From Sacculina carcini (taxonomy: Eukaryota; Arthropoda; Thecostraca; Sacculinidae), in assembly GCA_916048095.2 (NCBI GenBank), contig OU696583.1, forward strand, positions 3,656,501-3,720,500: a stretch of DNA of 64,000 nucleotides. The letters run 5' to 3'. Numbering within the stretch: the first letter of the stretch is position 1; every line of letters starts with the position of its first letter. The notes below the pieces were generated by a model that ran no database searches, was not told the DNA's origin, and saw only the letters and a program-made list of their open reading frames with translations. Made by a program: the position numbers and the translations under genes. Shown here in pieces: positions 24,139 through 36,637 of the stretch.

Positions 24139-25640
24139 CTAGCCGAACAGCCCCATGATCATTTCGTCATCGGACTCCTCCTCGGGCTCGGGTTCCGCCT
24201 GCTTGGCGGCCGCGGCCGGCGCAGCGTCGGAGGCGGCCGGAGCGGCAGCAGACGCGACCGCCGCGAACTTGCTCGGGTCGGCCAGGTACTCCTTGAGCTG
24301 CTCGGCCTCCTTGAACGTCACGTCCGTCTCGGCGGCGATGGCCAGCAGGTTCTTGAAGCCGTTGACGATGCTGTGCGGCACAGAGGCAACCGTCGGGATG
24401 CCGATGGCCAGCGAAACGGCGGCCACGTTGCGCACCGACTTCTGGAAGCTGGCGACGATGTCGTCGGAGGTCAGGTTGAGTATGGACGGATCGAACACGG
24501 TGCCAGAGTCGTACACCTTTCTGATGACCAGACCGTACGAGAACGGCATGATCTTCAACATGGCCAGCAGAGATGCCTCCGAACTACCCACCTTATCACC
24601 CTCCTTGATCAGATGCACATCGTTCTGCGGAGAAAACAATCAAAATAACAAACAAATGATAAAAAACAACTCCGAAAACACAAGCCACAATGCGAGACAT
24701 ATATCACTGCGTGACATCATTATTACTCTAACATTACCGTTATGTCGATGGTACCCTTGGAGATTTTCGTGGCGATCGAGAGCGCCTGGAAAAACGAAGT
24801 CTTCTCGGGCCCCAGTCCCGTGTTCTGGGCTGGCACGATGACATCCAGCGGCGCTAAGGCACCCACGCGAGCAGGCGCTTTCACCTGGCACACACACCAG
24901 CACGATTATCAGCACTGTGGCGACTGACGACAAGCGAGCTAATTGACCAGCGCACATCAGACACCAAGCGAAGAATCAACAGTGACGGGCACGTCAATGG
25001 GTTCAGCTATTGCTAGCTTTGACGCGACAGTCCCGCCTGAACAGACACCGCCTGAGCTTTATCATCACGTGAGCGTTGAGAGCGCAAACAGTAAAGATTG
25101 GCCAAAAGCCACGAGAAACGACGGAATCGAAAACAATATTAACGAAACAGGACAAAAATGGAAACCTAACAAATAACTACACAATCGGAATTCAAATAAA
25201 CACACATACATTGAACAGTAAAGTATACCGTATCCGACACATTATAAAAACGCAGGACTATATTGGCGCAATACTGCCTGAGCCGCCGGCTAGTGTTGCA
25301 AGTGTGGCATTAGATAACGCACCCTGTTGGAAGTGATGGCGTCGCGCACTTCCGTCAAATCGTCGCGCGTGAACACGAATCCCACGTTCTCGACAATGAA
25401 CGGCAGGAGTTTCTCCAGGTGCGGGTTGGTGTCGAGCTTGCCGCGAATAACCTTGCGGATCATGGTGTTCTTGCCCATGACAACGACGGCGGTGCCGCGC
25501 AGTGCCATGCGGATCTGCTGCATCTGCTTGGAGCCGACATTGTCAGCGCCGACGACGAAACATTTGGGATACTCGTCAAGCGCAGCCGATAACTTGCTGA
25601 AGTAGTTGGTCTTCCACTGGCTCCGGTCCTCCCTGACCAT
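24139..25640 (-). CDS. RPLP0: 60S acidic ribosomal protein P0
   Basis: Minus-strand exons 25323-25640, 24738-24884 and 24139-24624, all phase 0, total 316 aa (vertebrate P0 about 317). P0 anchors P1/P2 dimers as the stalk of the large ribosomal subunit and helps recruit elongation factors. The N-terminal domain ([30 protein letters not shown]) and central segment ([28 protein letters not shown]) are textbook. An Ala-rich hinge leads to an acidic tail. The expected SDDDMGFGLFD end is replaced by [11 protein letters not shown] in a clean frame. The acceptor of exon 2 is GGTGTGTGTGCCAG. A likely non-coding 5' exon is suggested by a TTTTCAG acceptor at 25671-25672. Confidence 0.97.
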
Positions 25641-26190
25641 CTTGCTGGTTCAAGGATGGTGTTTTAAGGACTGAAAACACATTCAGTTTGACATACTACG
25701 TGTGAACACTTCACGATCTGTATACTCGACGAATTATTGCTGATGTGAAAAACACTACCACGGAAAAACGAGGCTAAAACGAAACTATAAATTACACAAT
25801 ACACGCAATTAGAAAGCATTAGATACGATCCACAATTGACGTGACAAAAAAACACCGGTGCGAAAGTGAAGTACAAAATTACGATTGCCAAAAACAGGTA
25901 AACAACCCTGCAAAAAACGATTGTGTGCATACACAAAATGAAAGGAAGCAGTTATCGAAACAAAAATGTCCAAACAGTTACAATATACAACGAAAGTGTC
26001 CGAACACCACCTCAATAACGGAGAACACGACGGGAAATGACGGTAAATATCACCAGGACGCTTTGCTGGGTAGTCGAAGCGACTGTCGTAACTCAAAAAC
26101 ATTATAGTTGTCATTATGTCTTTGTTTATACGACTAAGAGATATCAATTGATTCTTAAGATGAAATTAATCAACTCATAATGAATTTTTT
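25641..26190 (-). promoter_or_regulatory. RPLP0 5' UTR and upstream region
   Basis: On the minus strand an acceptor (GTGTTTTCAG) precedes a 30-bp leader at 25641-25670, so an untranslated first exon and 5' UTR intron are likely, as is common for ribosomal protein genes. The upstream exon, promoter and any 5' TOP start were not identified. Confidence 0.4.
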
Positions 26191-26559
26191 ATATAATTAA
26201 TTTGTAGTGATGTGTCCGCAGAAAGTACTGAACCGGTGTGGTAATGTATAAACTTTCCGCTTGTCGGTTCGATTTATTGGGATTATATATCAGTATATTC
26301 TCTATGCAATCTAAGTGATCTTGTATCGTTACTTTCCTCGAGCTTGCTGGGATTCTATTTTTAATAATTCGTTTCGATGCAGTTACTTGCACTCAACTGT
26401 TATTCTCACCTGGTGGGCTTCCTGGACCCCAACTGCGAGATCGGTTCCTTGTATGGGGACCGAAGATGCCGCACACTGCTCATGGGATGGGAGAAACAGC
26501 AATAAGAATGAGTAGGGAGTTGCATCATATACAGCTATGTGTAAACAGTCCAACTGAAC

Positions 26560-26763
26560 ACCAACCAGCTGCGTGGCCACTCTCTCAAGCTCAACAAACC
26601 GGACCACTGGCGGACCACCATGAAGGGGAACTGGTTTGCCCTCAGGGTCATTGATCCATGGAACGCCCTGCCAGAAACTGTAGTTACGGCACCATCAATA
26701 GCCACATTCAAGGCTCGCTACGACAGGCACTTAGGTCTCGGACGGGTGGCTGACAGGTCCTAG
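26560..26763 (+). pseudogene. C-terminal fragment of a non-LTR retrotransposon polyprotein
   Basis: Frame ending in TAG at about 26763 reads LRGHSLKLNKPDHWRTTMKG, then WFALRVIDPWNALPETVV, then TFKARYDRHLG. This is the characteristic C-terminal motif of many non-LTR pol proteins (RGHSLKL, VWNxLPxxVV, FK). A 3' tail with repeated CATAGGTAAG follows at about 26813-26840. Strongly 5' truncated. Confidence 0.7.
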
Positions 26764-27169
26764 AGGTGGCGATCACCACAAGAAGGTCACTTTTTATTTC
26801 CCCACTATCTTTTCATAGGTAAGCATTCATAGGTAAGAGAGAAGTCAGTCGAAATGTACCAAAAACTGTTAAAAATGCTGCTAATATTTGAACTAGTAGG
26901 ACTAGACAACAAACAAGAATAAGATAATGAGAATAGTGAAGATAAAACAAACTGAGAAAAAGACTAGGCAACCGGCACGAACAGAACGACATCCAGCACC
27001 CATTCCACAAATTATTAGTTAAGATCGAGAAAGATAATCAATTTAGTTTAATAATGTTAGATACAATGACCCAACCCACAAACAAGTTAAAAACTAAAAA
27101 TATTCACTAAAACATCAACAAAACAAAAGAGCGAAAACATCAACAAGACAAAAGTGAGGTGGAAGTTTC

Positions 27170-30100
27170 ACAGTTTAACAGTTTGAAGAATAAGTCCCGC
27201 TCCACCTGTGAAGGTGCTCCGCAGGACACTCAGAATGAGTACACCAATTTTTCACACACTGAAATCACACTTTATCTTCAAACTATCTAGATCGTAGCAC
27301 TGGGTGAACAAATATGTCTTCAGTCTCTGTTTAAAAACGCCTACACTTTCACTCTGCTTAACGTTTTGCGAAACATCATTAGATAATCTTGGGGCGAAAT
27401 TTTCAAAAGCCCTGAAACCCATCACCACATTGCTCCTATCTACCTTCAGTCTGTGTACTTCCTCAGTGTCTCAGGCTCATATGTGTCGCCAAATTTAAAT
27501 ATTTTAGAGTCTCTCTCAGATAACCCGGTTTTTCATACTTGATTGCTTCAAAAGCTAAGAGAGACGTTTGGAATATAACTAGCTTTAATTGGCAGCCAAT
27601 GAAGATCAATAAGTGAAGGACTGATCCTTTCTGTAGACGGCAGACTTCGAACCAACCTAGCAGCCCTATTTAACACATACTGCAGTTTCCTCAGTCGATA
27701 TTTTGGAAGACCATAATACAAAGAATTGCAGTAGTCCAATCTGCTCAAGACGTGGTGATGAAGCAACATATTGACGGTGTCCTCATCCAGATATTTTCTG
27801 ACAAAAGCTATACTCCTCAAGTGATACCCTGCAATATTCACCACCTTAATAATTTGAATATCCAACGCCAACGTTTCGTCCAAAGTAACTTTAAGATTTC
27901 TGACCGTTCTACTTGCACAAACTCTACTACCCAGCAAGTTGAACGAGGTAATTTCCATTTTTCGATTGCTATTTCCACTGCCAACCACCAAGAGTTCTGT
28001 TTTCTTAGGATTCAGTTTAAGTTGCTTCGCATCCATCCATAGTTTGACATCTGTTAATATTGAATCCAGCTTTTCTTCAACTCCCGAGATATTCGATATG
28101 TACATATAGAACTGAGTATCATCAGCATACAACTGAAAACTCACGCCATGTCGCTTCAGGAGTTTGGACAATCGTGTCTAGATTCATCGTGTCCAATCGT
28201 GTATATACTAAAGAGAACAGGACCTAACATACTGTCTTGTGGAACTCCTCTCCGTAGAGGTCTACACCTGGAAAATGACCTGTTAATGTGTGCACGGTAC
28301 ATCCTGTTGACAGGTAACTTTCAATATATGCCAGCGCATCACCTACTACACCAATATTCTTCAAGTCGCCCTACAGAAGCTGATGAACCACCGTATGGAA
28401 CTCAGCGCTCAAGTCAAGCATGATCAAGATACTACATTTGCCCTCATCCATATTTACCACCAGATCATTGTGCATCTTACACAACACCGTTTCAGTGGAG
28501 TAAAACTCTATATAGGCAGATTGTCCATCAGGAACTGCATCGACTTCCCTAAGATGTTTCCATAACTGGTCTAGTACTATATTCTCAATCACCTTTGAGA
28601 TACAACTCAAATTTGAAACAGGCCTATACGAAGCCAAACACTGAGGATCAAGATCTCCTTTCACTATAGGTTTCACGATCGCTAGCTTCTCGCATTCAGG
28701 GAATATGTTCGCTTCCAGACTGTGATTAACAATCCGCAGAATAATATCTAATATCACACCAGCATTGCGGGCATTAAACACGTCAGATATAGGAAATGGA
28801 TCCCTAGCGCAATAGGTTTGATTCATTCTTCTAATCACGTCTGTCAGGTGAGCCAAGTCTACACCTTCAAAAGCAGACAATCTCTCCACAGTAGAACAAC
28901 CCATCAAATCGGCAGAATACACGCCACTCGAGAAACCGCCTACAATGTTCGCTATTTTAGCTTCGAAAATATCTGCAAATTCATCCGCCAACACACCGTC
29001 CGGGTATCCATCATGCATCTTTGATTTCTTTTTGGTTCCTGTGAGTTTATTGAGAATCGCATAGAGTTTGTTAATGTCTGACTTTGCTTCCTTAACTTTT
29101 TCTCTGTAGTACTCCTTTTTTCTCGGTTTTATAAACATACTCTCTCTGTTTTCGCTTCAGTATACGATCCTCGACATCCGACACCGCATGACACCTGTTG
29201 ATCTTATTCAACCTGATACAGTTAATACACTGCAACGATTTCTCACAGCAGGTTCCAGTGCGGTGCTTACCAGCGCACTTTCCACACACCGGAGATTCAT
29301 TCTTAGCTAGAGAGCTACACTTAGATGCCACGTGACCGTACCTTTGGCAGTGGAAACACAACGTTGCCATGTATCTGTCCCTTACAAAGTAAACACCCCA
29401 GTCGCGCCTAAATTTGTCTTGGTGATCCCTAATGAGCTGCCTCACCTCAGGATCGCATTTTAGTATGCATTGTCGAGTGCCACCTGCCGCCGGTTTGTTA
29501 ATCAGAAACCATATTTTCGACTCAACATCTGTCGCCTCCTTCAAATAATCATTACGTTTAATCAGAGTGCCCACGATACCATGATAAACAGTCTCCTCCT
29601 TGTTGATGTTGCACAACATTATTTTTGGCTTTAATTTCTTCACTGGTCTAGTCTTCACCTCGGGGACGGCTCTGAGTTTATTCGCCGCCTCAACCCTGGA
29701 CATATCGTCCGCAAAGTTCAGCACTGCATCACCCTTCTTAGTGAACCTCGTGTCGCATATCTGAGTTTTTCCTAGAAGCTTCGTGATTTCATTCTTGTTT
29801 TGTTTCATTTGTTTTGGGTCGCTTCTTTTTGACAACTTCAGTCCAAGATCCATCATCAACCTTAGGGCTCTTATCAGACTCCAGCCCTACCAGACTCAGC
29901 AGACTTATTACACTCAACAAACTTGTCACACACTCCAGACTTGTCACTCACAATCGCGCGAATCTTTTTCTGGGTTTCATCAACTTTCCTGATCAACTCG
30001 TCCACATGACTAAGTTTGTCCCTCATTGCAACCAAATCAGCCCTCATATTTTAAGAAAAGATATGCAGGGACCGCATACCCACTCCATTTGCTTGATCTT

Positions 30101-30250
30101 CTACCTCTTCACGCGTTCCAAGTGGACACATTTGAGATGCGCCCACGCATCACATGCATCACACCCAATCAGGTCTGCGTTCCCCAATGATTTCCTAAAA
30201 CCGTAACGAACTCTCCATTTGACCCTAACTCCAGTTTTACCTAAAATTTC
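27170..30250 (-). mobile_element. Degenerate CR1-like retrotransposon with PHD, coiled-coil, CCHC and RT parts
   Basis: Minus strand, 5' to 3': half of a PHD finger (GCDACDAWAHLKC, then WVCGPC; about 30172-30065); a helical coiled-coil ORF start at 30047 (DELIRKVDETQKKIRAI); a gag-like ORF (29859-29092) with knuckles CFHCQRYGHVASKC, CGKCAGKHRTGTC and CINC; RT N-terminal half (29138-28371, FPISDVFNARN, ASYRPVSNLS); RT palm and thumb (28171-27548, LYADDTQFYM, SRLDYCNSLYYGLPK). Several frameshifts. No endonuclease sits between gag and RT, which join directly near 29110-29140. The 3' limit is uncertain. Confidence 0.75.
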
Positions 30251-30351
30251 AATCAATATCCCAATACTGAAAATAAAATACTCACAGCTCTGAAAAACAC
30301 GTCCACTTCCCAGCGCTCCACAATCCCAAATGGAAGGAGGAATATCAGATG

Positions 30352-32405
30352 ATGTTCAGTTCAGTTAAGTGTATTTGTTATAGCGCCTGCCATACACGGG
30401 CGCGCTGCAGCTACACAATATAAACAAGCGAATAAATCTATAACAGTTATTTACAGAAACAATAATAAAAAGAATGAAGAACACATGCATGAGTAAATAT
30501 TACACAGTTTAAGTAATACCATGAACACAGATGAATACCTTAACACAATGAGATGAACGCATTGAAGAGTGCTTGATGATTGATGAACACAATGATGAGT
30601 GAGTGAAATGTACTATAAGTGGCACAATACAATAAACATAATTAGACTCGAACACAAGCATACATGCATTCGCACCCACACACACATATCAGATAGAGGC
30701 AAAAGGAGTCAAGGAATGAGTCACGGGATCAAAGGAAATTTCGACAAGATGTTTACGTAGAGAAGATGTAAAAGATCGATACGTGAGCGAGGAGGTGATA
30801 TGAGAAGGGAGCGAGTTATATAATCGAGGACCGTAGAACGAGAACGATTTAGAAGACCAGGCAGATTCATTGAGGGTGCGAGAGCAGCATAGAGGAGCAG
30901 AATGATGGGAAGTGGTATTAGAAGAGGGATAGAGCAGATCAGAAATATATAAAGGTTGATTAGGAGCATGTAAGAGTTTGAATATTATGCAGCAGATTTT
31001 GAAACGAGTGCTCGATTTAATAGGAAGCCAACGGAATTGAAACAGAAAAGGAGAAGTATGGCGACAGAAAATAGGATGCAAAACAAAACGACAGGAGTGA
31101 TTTATTACGCGCTGAAGAATTTTTAAAGAAGAATTAGGACAGCTGAAGTGGAGTGAACTGCAGTAGTCGAGTCTGGAGAAGATAAGAGAATGAATAAGTA
31201 GATTGTAGAGGGCTGATCGAGACAGGGACGGATGGGATAAAGCGAGCGAAGAATCGAGCGACAAGTGCGGGTAGTGGAAATGATATTGGTTGAGAAGGAA
31301 AGGGAGGAGTCAAAAATAACACCGTGATTTTTAACAGTCACTGACAGGGACAAGGGGAGGAAAGGAGGGGCAATACGAGGAGGATGAAGAACGATATATT
31401 TAGATTTAGAAGTGTTCAAGAGGAGGCGACGTGAGGAGGTCCAGGTTGAGATAGCATAAAGTACTTCAGACAAGATGATAGTGTGGCTGCCCCGCTTGAG
31501 ATTATCCACAGGTTTGCTTCCCTGCTCTGCGAATTACTAGAGGCGGCAGTAAACAGAGTCATATGTTCCGGAAAAGGGGTCGGCGATGCGCTGACTGGTG
31601 TATCGCTGTTCAGACTTGTGGTGACCATTGGGGTGCCAGCAAGTACTCATCTTGGTCAAATTGGTGGTCACCATTGGAGTGCTATCGAGTGTACAGCATT
31701 GGGCTGAAAAAATAACGCATTTGGACATTTGCCCTGAACAAATGTGTTGATTGGTGGTCACCATTGGGGTGCCAACAAGTTCTCAGCATTGGGCTGAACG
31801 AAGTTTAGAGTTGTGTGACATTTGTAGTGGGCAAATGACTTGGTCGGTGGTTCGAGTGTTTTGTGGTTGAATTTTCGGAGAGGAGAGTGAATATTTTTTA
31901 TGTTAGCTAAGATATTGTGATAATTATGATGTGAATTTGTATGTGTAAACTAACGCGAGAACTGGCTGCTACTGCATATATGATGTACGTTGTTTATATG
32001 ATTCGATGTAAATTTTGTTTTTTGTTGAAATAATTTTGTGCAGATTTATTGGGTTCGATCGTCTAAATACACGTTTTCCTAGGAATTCGGTGAGTTCGGG
32101 GCGCTCGGAATCAGTTGAATTCAAACGTCGCACGAGGCACTGAGCCGCATAGGATGACTCGCGTTAATTGTCGATAGGCGACAGTTATAATTAGGATACG
32201 AGAACGGGCAAAGGAGATATAATTGGATATCGTCTGCATAAATATTTGGAAAGGAATGGAGTAGCGCCTAAGGATGGGACAAAGAGAAGACATGTAGACA
32301 TTGAAAAGGAGAGGACCAATAATAGAACCTTGAGGAACACCGGACTTAAGAGGGCGCACATTGGAAACGTAGGAATTGAAGTGAACAGAAAAGTGCGACC
32401 ATGCA
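30352..32405 (-). mobile_element. CR1-like element, copy A, interrupted
   Basis: Minus strand. RT palm piece at about 32400-32190 (SGVPQGSIIGPLLFNVYMSS), then a foreign insert about 31490-32110, then thumb/C-terminal region 31509-30689 (AISTWTSSRRLLLNTSKS, SRLDYCSSLHFSCP, SAWSSKSFSFYGPRLYNSLP). The 3' tail contains GGCGCTATAACAAATACACT and CTGAACTGAAC, as in copy B. 5' truncated at its junction with another retroelement fragment. Confidence 0.75.
31490..32110. other. Unidentified ~620-bp insert inside CR1 copy A
   Basis: Splits the RT domain of copy A. Contains repeated versions of GGTGGTCACCATTGGGGTGC (about 31619, 31663, 31752) and AGCATTGGGCTGAA. Ends not resolved; may be a solo LTR or a MITE. 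No ORF. Confidence 0.4.
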
Positions 32406-32407
32406 AG

Positions 32408-33000
32408 TAATAACGAAGTGTTTGACTCGCTCATCCTGATATGCTGGGCACCATAGTATGAAATGCTCGATGTTCTCCAAGTCGTATCCACAGCATTCAC
32501 ATTCCGTGCTCTCTCCTTTAAATATCCTCCTGTCGTTCAGACCCAAGTCTGTGCGGCATTTCAGTAGCGTAATAGATGCTCGTCTATTGTCATACACCTT
32601 CCCTTGTCTTCCGAGTTCCTCTCTCCAATCGTTGTATATTCTCAAGCTGGGTCTTCCCTTGACTTCCTTTTTCCACAATTGTTGTCCCACTTCCTAATAA
32701 TTCCTCGAATACTCTTTTTGTCTGCGTTTTTCGTATCTCTTGCATTCACTCCGATTGACTTGAGTTCGTTTCTAATTCCATTCAGTATTCCTTTCTCTGT
32801 TTGTATTTCCGAGATTCTATCGAGGATTTCGTTGTTCTCTTTGTTGCAGTACATCAACAATTTTCATTTTCCTTCCAGTATTCTGGCTCTTATCGACGTT
32901 GCTCTGATTTCACCTCTCAATGCGCTCCTAATCTTCACCCATTGTTTGTGCATTGACAGTGAATTTGGACTTCCTGCTGTTTTGCAGCAGCTTTCATCAA
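32408..33000 (-). pseudogene. 3' fragment of a second non-LTR retroelement next to the TRAPPC3 start
   Basis: Minus-strand reading includes RSALRGEIRATSIRARILEG, then SLRIYNDWREELG, then a zinc-binding C-terminus CECCGYDLENIEHFILWCP, typical of non-LTR pol C-termini. Broken by frameshifts. Its upstream end is within a few bases of the TRAPPC3 start codon. Confidence 0.6.
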
Positions 33001-33001
33001 A

Positions 33002-36000
33002 ATGAGTAAATCCACAGACTCCAAGAGGGTGGTGAGTATAATACCCGCTGTGTTCAAACAAATAATTACATCTTTATTCTTCTCATTACCATTCTTTATA
33101 TTGCGATGATTCTCGTCTCTGTCATCCATTCGCTCTATTTATCCACGCTTCTCTCGTATCACTTATATGTTCCTCACTTTTGTTCTTCTGTCATATCTGA
33201 TTGCTGTCCTAAGCGGTATGTACTACGGGAAAGGGCGCCATTTCTATTATCATTACCGTAATGACAACTTGTAATGACTCTCTCCTACGTGATTATTTCG
33301 TCCAGCATGTGTGTGTGTGTGTCTTATGCAATGTGTGCATGTGTGTGTGCGCGTGGTGTGACAGAGTTGCGAACTGTTCACGCTGACTTATGGCGCGCTG
33401 GTCACTCAGCTACTGGCCGACCTGGAGAATGTCGACGAGGTGAACAAGGCGCTCGAGAAAATGGGCTACAACATAGGCGTGCGTCTCATTGAGGATTTTA
33501 TCGCGCGCACCAACATGGACCGCTGCTACGACCTCAGGGAGGCAGCCGATAAAATGCAGGTACGTCTCCAACACGCGTGAATATACTGTCAAAGCTGTAT
33601 TTGAACGGCCTGCCGTTCTATTTCTCAAAACCTCCCCCGTAGTGCCCTTCAATTAAAAAAGCCATTGTATTAGCTGATCAGAATTTTGAGAAGATTTTCT
33701 ATGGAACGGTAAATTTGTATGGATGAAAAAATAACCAGGTAACGTACGTATATTTCCTGATCAAAACACATAAATACAGGGTGATTACTGATAACTAGGG
33801 CTGCCAAAAAGGTAACCTAAAAATCAGAAAAAAAGTAACTTTATTTTCGAGACAAAGTAACCTAAAAAAGTAATCTAAAAAACCTATGAGTTTTAATGTT
33901 ATTATCACTTTTGTATCGCTTTATCACATGTTTATCACGCCTTTGCTAATTAGTGCGCTATATGAAATACACGGTTTGTTTGATGTTTGTTCTTGAACAT
34001 AAAAAGTAACCTAATAACGAATAAAGTAACCTAAAAATATCCTTCAAAAAATGTCAAATTCTGTTTGCAGTTCTGAAGGAAGAAATACACCAGTCCTTCT
34101 TTTCTATCCTCTTTCCGAGTTGGTACTATTTTTCCACCCTCTCTACGATCTGGTACCATTTTTACATCAATCACCAAACGTGACTTAATATGGTTTGGCT
34201 AAGCTTGCAAAAAGGAGCATAACCATCAAAATGTAATTAAAAGTGGAAAGCTAAAACAAATGCGAAAAACAATAATTGCAAATGTAAATATTTTTAGTAA
34301 TGGTCGCAATAATGTTGTTTATATTGTTTCAATGGAACATTTCATCAAATAGCACGTACTACAGTTTGTATATTAGTGTGATCGTAAACACTGCATGTGT
34401 GAATGCCTCCGTCCTCCCATATGTAGCACCCTGTGCACACAGTCTTATAAATGTCAAACGTGGGAATATGGCGGTATATCACTCCCTGAAAATCACGTGC
34501 TAATTCCTGTTCAAGCAAATGCGTACTGTCAAGTGCTACAGTGCAGTATCTGGTATAGACAGCTCACACATCGTACTATACCACGCTCCAAACATCTCAC
34601 GACACCCTCCGTTTCGTGGACATTTCCTAAAATGGAACGACGCTGTCCTGCGTACCCAAAAACGTAGAAATATCGAGTAGTATAGATAATAAGGTGAGGA
34701 TTAATTGTTAAATCCTAACTGCAGAAATTTTGACATTTCTTGATCTTCAGACCTGATATTCCATCTATTTTCCTATTTTATCCTCATATATACCGTTTTT
34801 GTGCCTCTTATCTGCAAAAAGTCACCAAACTTCGTGGTAAACTTACCTAATAACAAGAAAAATATCAAAAGGTAACCTGACGATAAAAAATAACCTAAAA
34901 AGCAAAAAAGTAACCTAACGATGAAAAAGTAACTTTTGGTAACCTAATAACTTTTTTAATAATTATCGTACACAACTTTTTCATGCAGTTTTAGGTAGCT
35001 TATGAAAAAGTGACCTTTAGGTTAAAAAGTAACTTTATTAACTTTTGACAGCCCTACTGATAACTAATCATAAATTCACAAAAATATACATCAGTCATAG
35101 CTATTGCCAAAAGAAAAGAATTAACCAAAGTGATGTTTGATTAGAGAGTGTAGGATTAGGCGTTCTATTTGAGGGTGTTGTTCTATTTTTCGATTGTTTC
35201 CCCAATGTGCCATTCTATTAGAAGTGCCGTTCAAGCAGAGGTTTTACGGTATTCTATGTGATTAGCGTGTATTAGCGTGTATATGCACAATTACAGAACA
35301 CATTGATACAGGTATTGCACTGGAGTATATGAGACTAAACTGTAGAAGAGAGTATAAGAGAAGGAGAGAGAATGAGACGCAATTTTTCGCCCAGCTTCTT
35401 AGATGGCTCTTGCCTCGCGAACTGATTTGGTCCTGTGTAAATTTTGTTCTGGTCTATATGTAGGTTGAATTGGAGTTTTTATGATAAAATATATGACTTG
35501 CCAGTATAGTTGTCGACAATTCGAGCATGTTCTGGCAGTAATGAGCCGCATAGTCGGGACTCTCAGTAACAACAGAAATCAAAGGAATGCCTTCACTCTG
35601 GAATGTGTGTTCTGGCAGTTTCACTGTCATCTACTCAGTACAGTCGTCGGTAATACGGCCTCGATGCACTGGCACGCGCTTGATACAGCTTCTAGTATTC
35701 ATACTACAGCTTACCCGCTTGTGTGTGTGTGTGTGTCTGCCGTGTATTTACAAGCACGTAAACACATGAATCACACTAAAATTTGATGGAGACAGTGTTG
35801 CTGCAAATGACAGCCAGGCTCCATCGAATGCTCTGATATCTTCCGGCCTGAGTTTCACGAGCTCGTTCAGGGACGCCCCATCACGCCGGTAGCCCTGCTT
35901 TCTATACACACACGTGTGTGTGCGTGTGTGCGTGTGTGGATGCAGAGCGCGTTCAAGTTGTACCTGGGCGTGTCGGCGACCATTGGCGGCTGGAGTGCCG

Positions 36001-36637
36001 CCGGTGACGAGTTCTCACTCAATCTGGACACAAACCCGCTGGCCGAGTTTGTCCAGCTGCCCGAGCAGTACCGACGCTCGCTGCGATACTCGGCCCTGCT
36101 GCCAGGCGTGATTCGCGGCGCGTGCGAGATGGTCAGTGTGGCGTGCAGCAGCCGGCAATGTGACTGTGTTGTCGGCAAAATGAACAATTCAATAATCTGT
36201 TAATTATATTTACCCTGTTACTTACACAATCAGTTTGCATACCAATTATGTGCTGTGCGATAAAGAAAAGCAAACAAGAAAAATCATCGAGAAAGACAAA
36301 CCAAAACAAATAGCGAAGACAAGCCAACAAAAGCAGTACCAACAACTTCAAGCAAAGTCATGCACACTTTCAGCTTAATTTCAAACATTTGCACGCGATG
36401 ACGAGTTGTTCTTCACAACTTTTTCAAATGTTCATTGGTTGACGAACTCGCGTAAGCGTTTGCATGCATAAATGCTTGTATATATCCTCATTGTGTTGTG
36501 TGTGTGTATGCATGTAGGTGCACCTGGACGTGAGCTGTTGGTTTGTGCAGGACCAGTTGCGCGGAGACCCGACCACCGAGTTGCGCGTGCGTTTTATCAA
36601 GCGTCTGCTGGACACAGCGCCCCCTGGTGACGACTGA
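33002..36637 (+). CDS. TRAPPC3: Trafficking protein particle complex subunit 3 (Bet3)
   Basis: Exons 33002-33031, 33365-33559, 35946-36131 and 36518-36637 (stop TGA), all phase 0; 176 aa (human about 180). Core subunit of TRAPP complexes, which tether vesicles at the ER-Golgi/Golgi and activate Rab1/Ypt1. Recognised by LFTLTYGALVTQL, KMGYNIGVRLIEDF, AGDEFSLNLDTNPLAEFV, LLPGVIRGACEM and the C-terminal ELRVRFIKRL. Cys64 (DRCYD) is the counterpart of the palmitoylated Bet3 cysteine in the hydrophobic channel. Start: ATCAAAATGAG, N-terminus MSKSTDSKRV. All three acceptors follow TG-rich tracts. Intron 2 carries a 1.26-kb hAT element. Convergent with PSMF1. Confidence 0.95.
33796..35056. mobile_element. 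Non-autonomous hAT-like element in TRAPPC3 intron 2
   Basis: Terminal repeats TAGGGCTGCCAAAA and, at the right, TTTTGACAGCCCTA; 8-bp target duplication CTGATAAC on both sides (33788-33795, 35057-35064). Both subterminal zones are packed with GTAACCTAA / TTAGGTTAC-like repeats, probable transposase binding sites. The 600-bp centre has no recognisable transposase. Confidence 0.85.

Noticed and set aside
24155-24841. Plus-strand ORFs of 174 and 228 codons
   Set aside because: Antisense shadows of RPLP0 exon 3 and intron; the Ala/Ser-rich composition is explained by the P0 hinge codons.
34395-34667. ORF inside the hAT-like element as a transposase
   Set aside because: No hAT dimerisation or DDE-like motif; weak Tc1-like impression could not be supported.
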